From: Flavobacteriaceae bacterium UBA6268
GTDB lineage: Bacteria; Bacteroidota; Bacteroidia; Flavobacteriales; Flavobacteriaceae
Assembly (NCBI GenBank): GCA_002440705.1
Contig: DJVA01000050.1
Location: forward strand, 241 to 15,427
Reading direction: 5' to 3'
Length of the DNA: 15,187 bases
Shown here: positions 7,414 to 14,996 of the stretch, in pieces
Numbering within the stretch: the stretch's first letter is position 1
Layout of the letters: every line of letters starts with the position of its first letter
The notes under the pieces: generated by a model
The model's database searches: none
What the model was told of the DNA's origin: nothing
The model's input: the letters and a program-made list of their open reading frames with translations, nothing else
Translations under genes and position numbers: made by a program

Positions 7414-7989
7414 TTAGTTATTCTGAGGTTCAACAATTAATAATCCGTTGGAAGTTACATCCAATACCTTTACTACCATTCCTTGGGTTAGATCGGCATC
7501 ATGATCGGTTAATGCCTCCAACTCCCGCAACGCGTTTTGCACACGAATGTGTACTTTTCCTATATTGGAGCGTTTGGCCCCAATGGTCAAATACACTTCG
7601 CCAATGGTATTGACTGCATTTTTCATATCTAGGGTGCCACTGTCGCTAAGTTTGCTTATGTAGTGGAACAAAAGTGCCATGACGAGCATCATAAGCAATC
7701 CACAAACTAAGGAAATGACCAGCGTAATCCCCTTAGAATAACCCGCATCCATACTTGCAATACCACTCCATGCGAATATGGTAAAAAAGGCCACCATGTT
7801 CTTAAAGGTAAAAAACTGAAATCCAGCCCCGGTATCGGATTCGATCTCGGTATCTGTATCGCCCAGGTCATGGCCGTCAGCTCCAATAAATGCCATGATA
7901 AGCACAAAAAGGAATACCAATGTGGATATGCCCGCAAGAATCCAATAAATTTTTTCAAACGAAGTCAATTCCGAAAACCAGGTGGTCAT
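7414..7989 (-). CDS. NfeD/YuaF-like membrane protein with OB-fold tail
   Basis: Partner of the downstream flotillin-like protein. It has 191 residues with membrane segments at about 14-36, 64-80 and 88-111, then a cytoplasmic or interfacial beta-rich tail (about 125-188) of the NfeD C-terminal OB-fold type (GEVYLTIGAKRSNIGKVHI, GMVVKVLDVTSNGLLIVEP). An acidic, Asp/Thr-rich loop (39-54) separates the first two segments. It lacks the ClpP-like protease domain of long NfeD proteins, so it is the short form that accompanies flotillins. The ATG at 7989 is chosen because the first membrane segment follows directly. No convincing promoter could be read upstream. The function of the pair is inferred from family context. 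Confidence 0.9.
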   Translation of the reverse strand: MTTWFSELTSFEKIYWILAGISTLVFLFVLIMAFIGADGHDLGDTDTEIESDTGAGFQFFTFKNMVAFFTIFAWSGIASMDAGYSKGITLVISLVCGLLMMLVMALLFHYISKLSDSGTLDMKNAVNTIGEVYLTIGAKRSNIGKVHIRVQNALRELEALTDHDADLTQGMVVKVLDVTSNGLLIVEPQNN

Positions 7990-8117
7990 AGGGTCAAAAA
8001 TTTGGTTAGTGAAAAAAGTGACAATGTAAAGGAAGTTTCCAGTGTTTCCCTATTTGTATGTCGCCTTCTTTATTTGTTACAATCCACTGCATTGATGCAG
8101 GATGAATTCACTATTTT

Positions 8118-9677
8118 TTAAAAAGGAATCCCATCATCCCCGCCTGAAGGAGTTATTTCGTCATCGTTCATGGAACTACCAAATGCTTCATCGGCCGAAG
8201 GGAAATGTTCGGTCTTGAACGTATCGTCATTGGCGGCATCGTTCATGCGCGAATGGATTTCGGTTGGGAAATCGAACAACTCTAAATTTTCGAAACGTCC
8301 CAGATGTCCTACAAACTTCAAGCGTATTTCGTCCAAGCCCCCGTTTCGGTGTTTGGCCACAATAAATTCTGCTTGTCCCGCTGTGGGGGTTCGCTCTTCA
8401 TCGTCCCACTCATCAATCTTATAATACTCGGGGCGGTAAATGAACGAAACGATGTCGGCATCCTGCTCTATCGCCCCCGATTCCCTGAGGTCGCTCAACA
8501 AAGGCCTTTTACTTCCCCCACGGGTTTCAACGGCTCTGGATAGCTGTGAAAGGGCAATTACCGGAACGTTCAATTCCTTGGCAAGGGCTTTTAGGTTTCT
8601 GGAAATGGTAGAAATCTCCTGTTCGCGGTTTCCTCCCTTTTGGCTACCGCCTGCGGTCATCAACTGCAAATAGTCGATCATGATTAATTTTACTCCATAT
8701 TGAGAAGCCAATCGACGCGCTTTGGCACGGAGGTCAAAAATAGAGAGCGATGGAGTATCATCGATGTACAAAGGTGCCTTTTCCAGATCCTTTACCTTCA
8801 CATTCAATTGTTCCCATTCGTGTTTGGCCAAGTTTCCGGTACGCAATTTTTCAGAAGAAAGCCCGGTCTCGGAGGAAATTAGGCGGGTAATCAATTGTAC
8901 CGAAGACATTTCCAAGGAAAAGAAGGCAACGGGGATGTTGTAATTTACGGCCATGTTTCGTGCCATGGAAAGGGTCATTGCTGTTTTACCCATCCCGGGG
9001 CGTGCCGCAATGATGATGAGATCGCTGGGTTGCCATCCTGAAGTTAGTTTATCTACTTGGGTAAATCCGGACGGAATGCCCGAAAGGCCTTCGCGATTGG
9101 CAATTTCCTCGATTTTCTTTTTGGCCTGAATCACTAAACTTTGTGCCGTTTCCGAAGAACGCTTAAGGTTTCCTTGGGTAACTTCATACAACTTGGCTTC
9201 TGCATTGTCCAGCAAATCGAACACATCGGTTCCTTCATCGTAGGCCTCTTCAATAATTTCACTGGAAATCTTAATCAGGGTACGCTGGATGTATTTCTGT
9301 AAAATGATCCTTGCATGGAACTCAATGTGCGCTGAGGAAGCTACTTTTTGGGTGAGTTGAATCAGGTAAAATTCGCCTCCAACAAGATCTAGCTTTTTTT
9401 CTTTCTTCAACTGGGCCGAAACCGTTAATAAATCGACCGGCTCACTGTTTTGGAAGAGTTTGTAAATGGCTTCGAAGATGTGTTGGTGGGATTCCTTGTA
9501 GAAAACATCGGGATGCAAAATATCGATAACCTCGTCGACCCCTTTTTTGTCGATCATCATGGCTCCAAGCACAACTTCCTCTAAATCAATAGCTTGTGGA
9601 GGTAATTTTCCTTTTTCTAGAGAAATCACTTGCGAAGTGCGCGAAGTGTATGAGGTTTGAGGTTGCACTTTTTCCAT
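8118..9677 (-). CDS. dnaB: Replicative DNA helicase DnaB
   Basis: Hexameric 5'-3' helicase that unwinds DNA at the replication fork and recruits primase. It has 519 residues, slightly longer than E. coli DnaB (471). The N-terminal collar domain is at about 26-130 (PPQAIDLEEVVLGAMM at its start), a linker to about 195, and the RecA-like motor at about 200-470 with Walker A ARPGMGKTA (K231, T232), Walker B LIMIDYLQLM (331-340) and the arginine-finger region SDLRESGAIEQDAD. No intein interrupts the Walker loops, a common insertion site in this family. The C-terminal 50 residues are an acidic, low-complexity extension ending DDGIPF, which resembles the SSB C-terminal tip. It has its own promoter and a structured leader. 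Confidence 0.98.
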   Translation of the reverse strand: MEKVQPQTSYTSRTSQVISLEKGKLPPQAIDLEEVVLGAMMIDKKGVDEVIDILHPDVFYKESHQHIFEAIYKLFQNSEPVDLLTVSAQLKKEKKLDLVGGEFYLIQLTQKVASSAHIEFHARIILQKYIQRTLIKISSEIIEEAYDEGTDVFDLLDNAEAKLYEVTQGNLKRSSETAQSLVIQAKKKIEEIANREGLSGIPSGFTQVDKLTSGWQPSDLIIIAARPGMGKTAMTLSMARNMAVNYNIPVAFFSLEMSSVQLITRLISSETGLSSEKLRTGNLAKHEWEQLNVKVKDLEKAPLYIDDTPSLSIFDLRAKARRLASQYGVKLIMIDYLQLMTAGGSQKGGNREQEISTISRNLKALAKELNVPVIALSQLSRAVETRGGSKRPLLSDLRESGAIEQDADIVSFIYRPEYYKIDEWDDEERTPTAGQAEFIVAKHRNGGLDEIRLKFVGHLGRFENLELFDFPTEIHSRMNDAANDDTFKTEHFPSADEAFGSSMNDDEITPSGGDDGIPF

Positions 9678-9690
9678 GAGGCGAATGTAA

Positions 9691-9764
9691 AAAAATTGTT
9701 AAGTTCGAGCGCGTGATTTGCCAATTTGAAGTTCACCACTCTTCAACAATCGAACTGTTAACAA
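9691..9764 (-). promoter_or_regulatory. Structured dnaB leader with terminator-like end
   Basis: In the minus-strand RNA, TTGTTAACAGTTCGA (complement of 9750-9764) can pair with TCGAACTTAACAA (complement of 9696-9708), a 13-bp stem with a 2-base bulge. Inside it TTGAAG and CTTCAA (complement of 9741-9746 and 9726-9731) form a second hairpin with a 9-base loop. The outer stem is followed at once by AATTTTTTT, as in an intrinsic terminator or attenuator. The element sits between the predicted dnaB promoter and the dnaB start. It may be an attenuator or merely the accA terminator. Confidence 0.45.
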
Positions 9765-9781
9765 CTAAGGAATATTGTTAA

Positions 9782-9812
9782 TAAAGATAGAAAAAACAAA
9801 AGCCGAAACCAA
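9782..9812 (-). promoter_or_regulatory. dnaB promoter
   Basis: On the minus strand TTG (complement of 9810-9812), a 20-base spacer and TATCTTTA (complement of 9782-9789) match the Bacteroidota consensus with one change in the last -7 base. It lies in the 166-base gap between accA and dnaB, giving a leader of roughly 100 bases. Confidence 0.6.
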
Positions 9813-9843
9813 GGGAATTTGAAAACGATTGGTATTGTTGCCT

Positions 9844-10797
9844 TTAGCTTTTGAACTCTCCCATCTGGGAATATTTTTCCATACGTTTTTCCACCAATTC
9901 GGTTGGGGATAAGTTCTTCAAATCGCTGTAGGCTTCGTCGATGGCCTTAGCAACGATTAGGTAGGTAGCTTCTTTGTCGCTATGGGCACCGCCTAGTGGT
10001 TCTTTTACGATCTGGTCTATTAATTTAAGCTTTTTCATATCAGCGGCGGTAAGCTTAAGGGCTTCTGCAGCTTGTTCCTTAAACTCCCAGCTTCTCCATA
10101 AGATCGAGGAGCAGCTTTCGGGAGAAATTACCGAGTACCAAGTATTTTCCAGCATAAGCACTTGATCTCCCACTCCAATTCCCAGGGCACCGCCACTGGC
10201 GCCTTCGCCAATAATGACTACGATAATTGGAACTTCCAAACCAGTCATTTCCATGATGTTTCGTGCAATGGCCTCCCCTTGGCCACGTTCCTCAGCTTCC
10301 AGTCCGGGATAGGCCCCTGGAGTGTCAATAAGGGTCACGACGGGAATTCCAAATTTTTCAGCTGATTTCATCAATCGAAGGGCTTTTCGGTATCCTTCTG
10401 GATTGGCCATACCAAAATTTCGATATTGCCTGGTTTTGGTATTGTATCCTTTTTGTTGGCCTATAAACATGTAACTTTGATCACCAATTTTCCCCAAGCC
10501 TCCTACCATGGCTTTATCATCTTTGAAGTTTCGATCTCCGTGCAGTTCCAAAAAAGAATCTCCGCAAATGGCCTTGATGTAGTCCATGGTGTACGGACGA
10601 TCGGGATGTCGGGAAAGTTGTACCCGTTGCCAAGGGGTTAGGTTTTTATAAATTTCCTTTTTGGTATCGATCAGTTTTTTTTCAATCTGCTTACAAGTAT
10701 TGCTAACATCCACATTACTTTCTTCACCAATCTTACAGGCCTTATCGTACTGTTCCTGAAGTTCTTTTATGGGCAGTTCAAACTCAAGATATTCCAT
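9844..10797 (-). CDS. accA: Acetyl-CoA carboxylase carboxyltransferase subunit alpha
   Basis: Alpha subunit of the carboxyltransferase that, with AccD, moves carboxyl from biotin to acetyl-CoA to form malonyl-CoA, the first committed step of fatty-acid synthesis. The chosen start at 10797 (MEYLEFELPIKELQEQ) gives 317 residues, close to the usual length. An upstream ATG at 10848 would add 17 residues, but it lies before the predicted -7 element and so would not be on the mRNA. An N-terminal coiled coil (about 8-48) precedes the crotonase-like core, with DTPGAYPG and the glycine-rich GEGASGGALGIGVGDQ followed by SPESCSSILW. It lies just downstream of the EamA gene, with which it may be partly co-transcribed. 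Confidence 0.97.
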   Translation of the reverse strand: MEYLEFELPIKELQEQYDKACKIGEESNVDVSNTCKQIEKKLIDTKKEIYKNLTPWQRVQLSRHPDRPYTMDYIKAICGDSFLELHGDRNFKDDKAMVGGLGKIGDQSYMFIGQQKGYNTKTRQYRNFGMANPEGYRKALRLMKSAEKFGIPVVTLIDTPGAYPGLEAEERGQGEAIARNIMEMTGLEVPIIVVIIGEGASGGALGIGVGDQVLMLENTWYSVISPESCSSILWRSWEFKEQAAEALKLTAADMKKLKLIDQIVKEPLGGAHSDKEATYLIVAKAIDEAYSDLKNLSPTELVEKRMEKYSQMGEFKS

Positions 10798-10829
10798 GGG
10801 TATACTTGCTGAAATTTGACATAAGGATA

Positions 10830-10857
10830 CAAAGATACGATTTTGCAATTAGCCAAA
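10830..10857 (-). promoter_or_regulatory. accA promoter (strong -7, weaker -33)
   Basis: TATCTTTG on the minus strand (complement of 10830-10837) is a perfect -7 element. The best -33 candidate, TTTG (complement of 10854-10857), lies 16 bases away, a little close, and falls inside the last codons of the upstream EamA gene. The predicted start near 10823 leaves about 25 bases before the accA ATG at 10797. Confidence 0.55.
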
Positions 10858-11751
10858 TGGCATCTCCCTACTTTTTCTATGCTGCCGGATTTTGATGATA
10901 CCATTGGCCAGTACCGTCGCCAAAATAATAAAGGCCCCTAGGTAAAAAGAGCTTCCCATTTTTTCGGCATCCCCCAAAATCCATAGTGCCAACAGGATTC
11001 CATATACCGGTTCCAAGTTGATGGTAAGCATTACGGTAAAAGGTGAAATCCAACGCATAACATGCACGGCAGCAATATAAGCATAGGCGGTACACACAGA
11101 TGCCAGGATTCCCAAATAGATCCAATCGGAAGCAGAAAGTCGAAAAAAATCGGAACTAAAGCTACCTTCAAAAAGCAAATATACTGTAATGCACAAAACC
11201 CCAAATCCCAATTCGTAAAAAGAAATCGCAGAGGCGTTGTAACGCTTGGCATAAATACCATTAATGACAGACATAAGTGCACTTAGAAAGGCAGAAATCA
11301 AAGCCAAGGCAATGCCCAAAACATATTCTGCACTGGCGCGAAAAATCATGTAAAGTCCCAAAGCAGCTATAATCCCGAACGCTACTTCGTACAGAATGAT
11401 TTTTCTTCTGAAAAAAATGGGCTCCAAAAAGGACGTAAATAAAGCACCGGTAGACATAACCGACAAGGTTACCGAAACATTGGAAGCTTTAATGGCACCA
11501 AAAAAAGTGAGCCAATGCACGGCAATAATCAATCCTGCCAATAGAAGGACCAACAATACTTTCTTTGGAAAGCGCAAGGAGATTTTCTTGAACCCTATAA
11601 AAATGTAAACCAGCACCGTTGCAATCAACATACGATACCACACCAACGGAATGGCCTCCAAGGAAATGAGAGCGCCCAAAACAGCGGTAAACCCCCAAAT
11701 AAATACTATAAAATGGAGGTGAAGGTAATTAAGGAGTTTATCGTTTCGCAT
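10849..11751 (-). CDS. EamA-family (DMT superfamily) transporter
   Basis: Inner-membrane metabolite exporter or importer of the drug/metabolite transporter superfamily; the substrate cannot be told from sequence. The start at 11751 (MRNDKLLNYLHLHFIVF) gives 300 residues with about ten membrane segments arranged as two EamA repeats (about 8-135 and 150-285). Motifs include WGFTAVLGALI in the first helix and the GALFTSFLEPIFF and INLEPVYGILLA segments at equivalent places in the two repeats. A longer frame from 11868 would add 39 residues deep inside the upstream permease gene and is rejected. The chosen start overlaps the end of that gene by 14 bases, suggesting translational coupling. Confidence 0.92.
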   Translation of the reverse strand: MRNDKLLNYLHLHFIVFIWGFTAVLGALISLEAIPLVWYRMLIATVLVYIFIGFKKISLRFPKKVLLVLLLAGLIIAVHWLTFFGAIKASNVSVTLSVMSTGALFTSFLEPIFFRRKIILYEVAFGIIAALGLYMIFRASAEYVLGIALALISAFLSALMSVINGIYAKRYNASAISFYELGFGVLCITVYLLFEGSFSSDFFRLSASDWIYLGILASVCTAYAYIAAVHVMRWISPFTVMLTINLEPVYGILLALWILGDAEKMGSSFYLGAFIILATVLANGIIKIRQHRKSREMPFG

Positions 11752-12820
11752 TGCGCAAGAGGTAAATGGCCAGGATACCAAATACAAAATTAGGGAACCA
11801 TGTAGCAATGAAAGGGGAAAAAGTGCTCTGTTCGGCCATGGTTCCGAATATTTTGTCGAAGAAAACAAAGATCATCCCAATGCTTATCCCAATGGCCAGA
11901 TTGACGCCCATACCCCCCCTGCGTTTCATAGAAGATACCGCGACCGCAATGATGGTAAGAATGTAAGCCGAAACGGGAAGGCTCCACCGTTTGTAACGCA
12001 CTACTTCATAACGATTGATGTAAGTAGACCCTTTTGCCTTTTCACGTCGAATGAATTTGTTAAGTTCTGAAAAATTCAATGTTTCCGCTATGTATTCAAC
12101 CGGGGTAAGGTCTTCCATCTCGAATGGGAAAATGGTGTCTTTTTTTGATTCGTAGATCAAGGAATCCTCCCTTTCACCCACCATTCTTTTGTTGTAATTG
12201 AACAGAGTGTAAGAAGCGTCTTCAGGGTTGTACTTAATACGGCTTGCCTTAATTTTATAAATCATTTTATTGCCATCAAAGTGCTCTAGGGTAAAGTTGT
12301 TTCCCGATTGCTCCTTTACATTGAAATAGCTTACGTAAATGTAATCGTTGTCCCCAACCTGCCGATAAACATTGGCCTGCTGGCGGTCTTTGCCGTGGCT
12401 TTTGTTCAAATATTTATAGCTAAACTCATTAAATCCCTTACTGGCACGGGGCGCAAGATAATTCCCAAGGAAAAAGGCCCCAATACATACAAGGGTAGCC
12501 CCAATAAAGTAAGGCCTCAGGAACCGATAATAGGAAACCCCGCTGCTCAAGAAAGCAATCACTTCAGTATTGTTGGCCAATTTTGAAGTAAACCAAATAA
12601 TGGAAAGGAACAAAAAAAGCGGAAACAATAAATTTGCAAAATAGATGGTAAAGTCTAAGTAGTATTTTAGTACCTGAATCAGCGGAACCTCATGGGCGAG
12701 AATTTTGTCTATTTTTTCAGCTAAATTGATGGTAATCCCAATGGGGATAAACAACAATAGTAGCAGGATAAAGGTCCCTAGGTACTTTCGCAATATGTAT
12801 CGATCGAGGATACTAAGCAT
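11738..12820 (-). CDS. LptF/LptG-family permease (YjgP/YjgQ)
   Basis: Predicted transmembrane subunit of the Lpt machinery, which with LptB extracts lipopolysaccharide from the inner membrane. It has 360 residues, the normal size. Helices at about 14-33, 52-77 and 100-120 are followed by a large periplasmic beta-rich (jellyroll-like) domain (about 125-265) and three C-terminal helices (about 273-293, 299-319 and 335-356). The opening LSILDRYILRKYLGTF and the NTEVIAFLSSGVS coupling segment are typical. Sequence alone does not tell LptF from LptG; only one copy is in this window and its partner must be elsewhere. Its ATG overlaps the tgt stop by one base (TAATG), so the two are coupled. Confidence 0.94.
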   Translation of the reverse strand: MLSILDRYILRKYLGTFILLLLLFIPIGITINLAEKIDKILAHEVPLIQVLKYYLDFTIYFANLLFPLFLFLSIIWFTSKLANNTEVIAFLSSGVSYYRFLRPYFIGATLVCIGAFFLGNYLAPRASKGFNEFSYKYLNKSHGKDRQQANVYRQVGDNDYIYVSYFNVKEQSGNNFTLEHFDGNKMIYKIKASRIKYNPEDASYTLFNYNKRMVGEREDSLIYESKKDTIFPFEMEDLTPVEYIAETLNFSELNKFIRREKAKGSTYINRYEVVRYKRWSLPVSAYILTIIAVAVSSMKRRGGMGVNLAIGISIGMIFVFFDKIFGTMAEQSTFSPFIATWFPNFVFGILAIYLLRNAKR

Positions 12821-13950
12821 TACAACCGGTTATCCATTTGGTGCACCATGCGTTCTTTCCATTCCCTGAAATCTCCTGCTAAGATATGCTTTCTGGACTC
12901 ACGAACCAACCAAAGGTAAAACCCAAGGTTGTGAATAGTGGCTATCTGCTTGCCTAACATTTCGTTCACCGAAAACAAATGCCTCACATAGGCTTTGCTA
13001 TACGCCGTATCCACCCAAGTGATCGCCATTTCATCGATGGGCGAGAAATCATCTTCCCATTTTTTGTTTTTGATGTTTATGGCGCCTTCAGCAGTAAAGA
13101 GCATTCCATTACGGGCATTTCGGGTAGGCATCACACAATCGAACATGTCTATCCCCAATGCAATGCACTCTAGCAAATTAATAGGAGTTCCCACACCCAT
13201 AAGGTACCTGGGCTTGTCTTCCGGAAGGATTTCGGTTACTACTTCGGTCATGGCATACATTTCTTCGGCAGGTTCCCCAACTGAAAGCCCTCCTATGGCA
13301 TTTCCTTTAGCACCTGCATTGGCGATATATTCTGCAGATTGCTTGCGTAAATCCTTGTAGGTACTTCCTTGGACGATCGGAAAGAGTGTTTGTTCATATC
13401 CATAGAGCGGTTGGAGGGTTTTAAGGTGCGACATACATCGGTCCAACCACCGGTGGGTCATGTGCATGGATCTTTTGGCGTATTGGTACTCACACGGGTA
13501 TGGGGTACATTCATCGAATGCCATGATGATATCGGCCCCAATACTTCGCTGAATTTCCATCACGTTTTCAGGGGTAAACACATGGTAACTACCGTCAATA
13601 TGGGATTTGAACTTTACCCCTTCCTCTTTGATTTTTCTGTTGGCTGAAAGGGAATACACTTGGTACCCACCGCTGTCGGTCAAAATATTGCGATCCCAAT
13701 TCATGAATCGATGTAACCCACCTGCTTTTTCAAGAATGTGGGTTTGCGGACGAAGGAATAAATGATAGGTATTTCCCAGTATGATATCGGGGTTAATTTC
13801 ATCCATCAATTCTCTTTGATGTACCCCTTTTACCGTTCCTACCGTACCAACGGGCATGAAGATGGGAGTTTGGACTGTTCCATGAGGCAACGTAATGTTC
13901 CCAGCCCTTGCCTTGGTTTGAGTATCCTTTCCTTGCAGTTGAAATTCCAT
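12820..13950 (-). CDS. tgt: tRNA-guanine transglycosylase, zinc cysteines missing
   Basis: Exchanges guanine-34 of GUN-anticodon tRNAs for preQ1 on the way to queuosine. It has 376 residues, the normal length for a bacterial Tgt. Core motifs are FMPVGTVGTVKGV (31-43), the base-binding TDSGGYQVYS with D92, FDECTPYP with D146, GGLSVGE (220-226), MGVGTP and FDCVMPTRNARNG with the presumed nucleophile D271. The zinc site is abnormal: where Zymomonas and E. coli Tgt carry CxCxxC, this protein has A309, T311 and D314, with only the fourth ligand, H340 (TIHNLGFY), retained. The alignment through this stretch is gapless. It begins an operon with the LptF/G-like permease and the EamA transporter. The ATG at 13950 is preceded by a -7 element. 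Confidence 0.95.
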   Translation of the reverse strand: MEFQLQGKDTQTKARAGNITLPHGTVQTPIFMPVGTVGTVKGVHQRELMDEINPDIILGNTYHLFLRPQTHILEKAGGLHRFMNWDRNILTDSGGYQVYSLSANRKIKEEGVKFKSHIDGSYHVFTPENVMEIQRSIGADIIMAFDECTPYPCEYQYAKRSMHMTHRWLDRCMSHLKTLQPLYGYEQTLFPIVQGSTYKDLRKQSAEYIANAGAKGNAIGGLSVGEPAEEMYAMTEVVTEILPEDKPRYLMGVGTPINLLECIALGIDMFDCVMPTRNARNGMLFTAEGAINIKNKKWEDDFSPIDEMAITWVDTAYSKAYVRHLFSVNEMLGKQIATIHNLGFYLWLVRESRKHILAGDFREWKERMVHQMDNRL

Positions 13951-13966
13951 AGTTAAAATTGCGTGG

Positions 13967-13974
13967 CAAAGATA
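13967..13974 (-). promoter_or_regulatory. tgt operon promoter, -7 element
   Basis: TATCTTTG on the minus strand is a perfect match to TAnnTTTG, 16 bases ahead of the tgt ATG. No clear TTG is found 19-21 bases further upstream, so the -33 region is weak. The leader would be very short (about 10 bases). Confidence 0.5.
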
Positions 13975-14085
13975 GGATGATTTATGGGGAAACCTCTTAA
14001 AGTTTTGTTACCGAATTGAAACAAACCCACTACCACAACTGTTAACTAAAACAGCCAAATCGTTAATAAAACACATTTTTTTCGC

Positions 14086-14116
14086 TTTGCACCCCTTTTT
14101 GAATGTGGTATTTTTG
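14086..14116 (+). promoter_or_regulatory. Transketolase operon promoter
   Basis: TTTG at 14086-14089, a 19-base spacer and TATTTTTG at 14109-14116 match the Bacteroidota consensus in both boxes. Transcription would start near 14122-14124, so the TTG-initiated frame at 14087 cannot be the real start, and the ATG at 14141 is supported. It faces the tgt promoter across a 190-base divergent gap. Confidence 0.8.
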
Positions 14117-14140
14117 AACCATCAATTAATAGCATACCAG

Positions 14141-14986
14141 ATGCCAAACATGAATTACCTCAACGACTTGGTGGTCCAAGTCCGAAGAGATATTTTAAGA
14201 CAGGTGCACAAAGTGAATTCGGGCCATCCGGGCGGATCACTGGGATGCACCGAATTTTTTGTAGCCCTATTCCAAGTGCTCATGGAGCGAAAAGACGGCT
14301 TTGACATGGATGGAAAAGGAGAAGACATTTTTTTCCTGTCCAATGGGCATATTTCCCCCGTTTTCTATAGTGTTTTAGCTCGGTCTGGATACTTTCCTGT
14401 AGAAGAGTTAAATACCTTCCGCCACATCAATTCGCGTTTACAGGGACACCCAACTACCCACGAAGGACTCCCTGGAGTTCGGGTAGCTTCCGGTTCTTTG
14501 GGTCAAGGCGTTTCCGTAGCCCTAGGTGCCGCCCTTTCCAAAAAACTAAACAAAGATTCCCACTTGGTATACGCACTTTGCGGTGACGGGGAATTACAGG
14601 AAGGTCAAAATTGGGAAGCTTTCATGTTTGGGGCCGCGCACAAAGTCGACAATCTTATCCTTACCGTCGATTATAATGGCCAACAAATTGATGGCTCTAC
14701 GGATGCTGTATTACCGATGGGTAATTTACGTGCCAAGTTTGAGGCTTTCGGTTGGGAGGTTTTGGACATCGAAAAAGGCAACGACCTCCTAGCAATCATC
14801 GAAGGCATGCGCGAAGCCAAAACCAGAACCGGAAAAGGCAAACCCATCTGTGTATTGTTACACACTGTGATGGGACATGGTGTCGATTTTATGATGCACA
14901 CCCACGATTGGCACGGAAAAGCTCCCAACGACCAACAGCTTGAAATTGCGCTTTCACAAAACCCCGTAACCTTGGGTGACTATTAA
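14141..14986 (+). CDS. Transketolase, N-terminal subunit
   Basis: First half of a two-gene transketolase, the thiamine-diphosphate (ThDP) enzyme of the non-oxidative pentose phosphate pathway that moves two-carbon units between sugar phosphates. From ATG 14141 it has 281 residues. It holds the pyrophosphate-binding domain: NSGHPGGSLG (26-35, H29), LSNGHISP (H70), QGHPTTHEG (H103) and the ThDP motif GDGELQEGQNWEA (148-160), ending at DYN (177-179). A second ATG at 14150 is also possible. The pyrimidine-binding and C-terminal domains are on the next gene, ten bases downstream, so the active enzyme should be a heteromeric assembly of both products. In split forms this subunit resembles the front half of E. 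coli TktA. Confidence 0.96.
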   Translation: MPNMNYLNDLVVQVRRDILRQVHKVNSGHPGGSLGCTEFFVALFQVLMERKDGFDMDGKGEDIFFLSNGHISPVFYSVLARSGYFPVEELNTFRHINSRLQGHPTTHEGLPGVRVASGSLGQGVSVALGAALSKKLNKDSHLVYALCGDGELQEGQNWEAFMFGAAHKVDNLILTVDYNGQQIDGSTDAVLPMGNLRAKFEAFGWEVLDIEKGNDLLAIIEGMREAKTRTGKGKPICVLLHTVMGHGVDFMMHTHDWHGKAPNDQQLEIALSQNPVTLGDY

Positions 14987-14996
14987 TCAGAAACGA

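Noticed and set aside
8087..8100. CTGCA-TTGA-TGCAG hairpin as a dnaB terminator
   Set aside because: The stem is only 5 bp and neither strand has a T-run after it.
9696..9781. Repeated TTGTTAA as DnaA boxes or a replication origin near dnaB
   Set aside because: The words do not match the DnaA box TTATCCACA, and there are no dnaA/dnaN genes or clustered boxes.
10798..10848. 17-residue N-terminal extension of accA
   Set aside because: The ATG at 10848 lies upstream of the predicted -7 element, and MEYLEFELP is the usual family start.
11752..11868. 39-residue N-terminal extension of the EamA transporter
   Set aside because: It lies entirely inside the LptF/G-like permease gene; the 11751 start begins directly before the first EamA helix.
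14087..14140. TTG start for the transketolase N-terminal subunit
   Set aside because: It overlaps the -33 box and lies ahead of the predicted transcription start.
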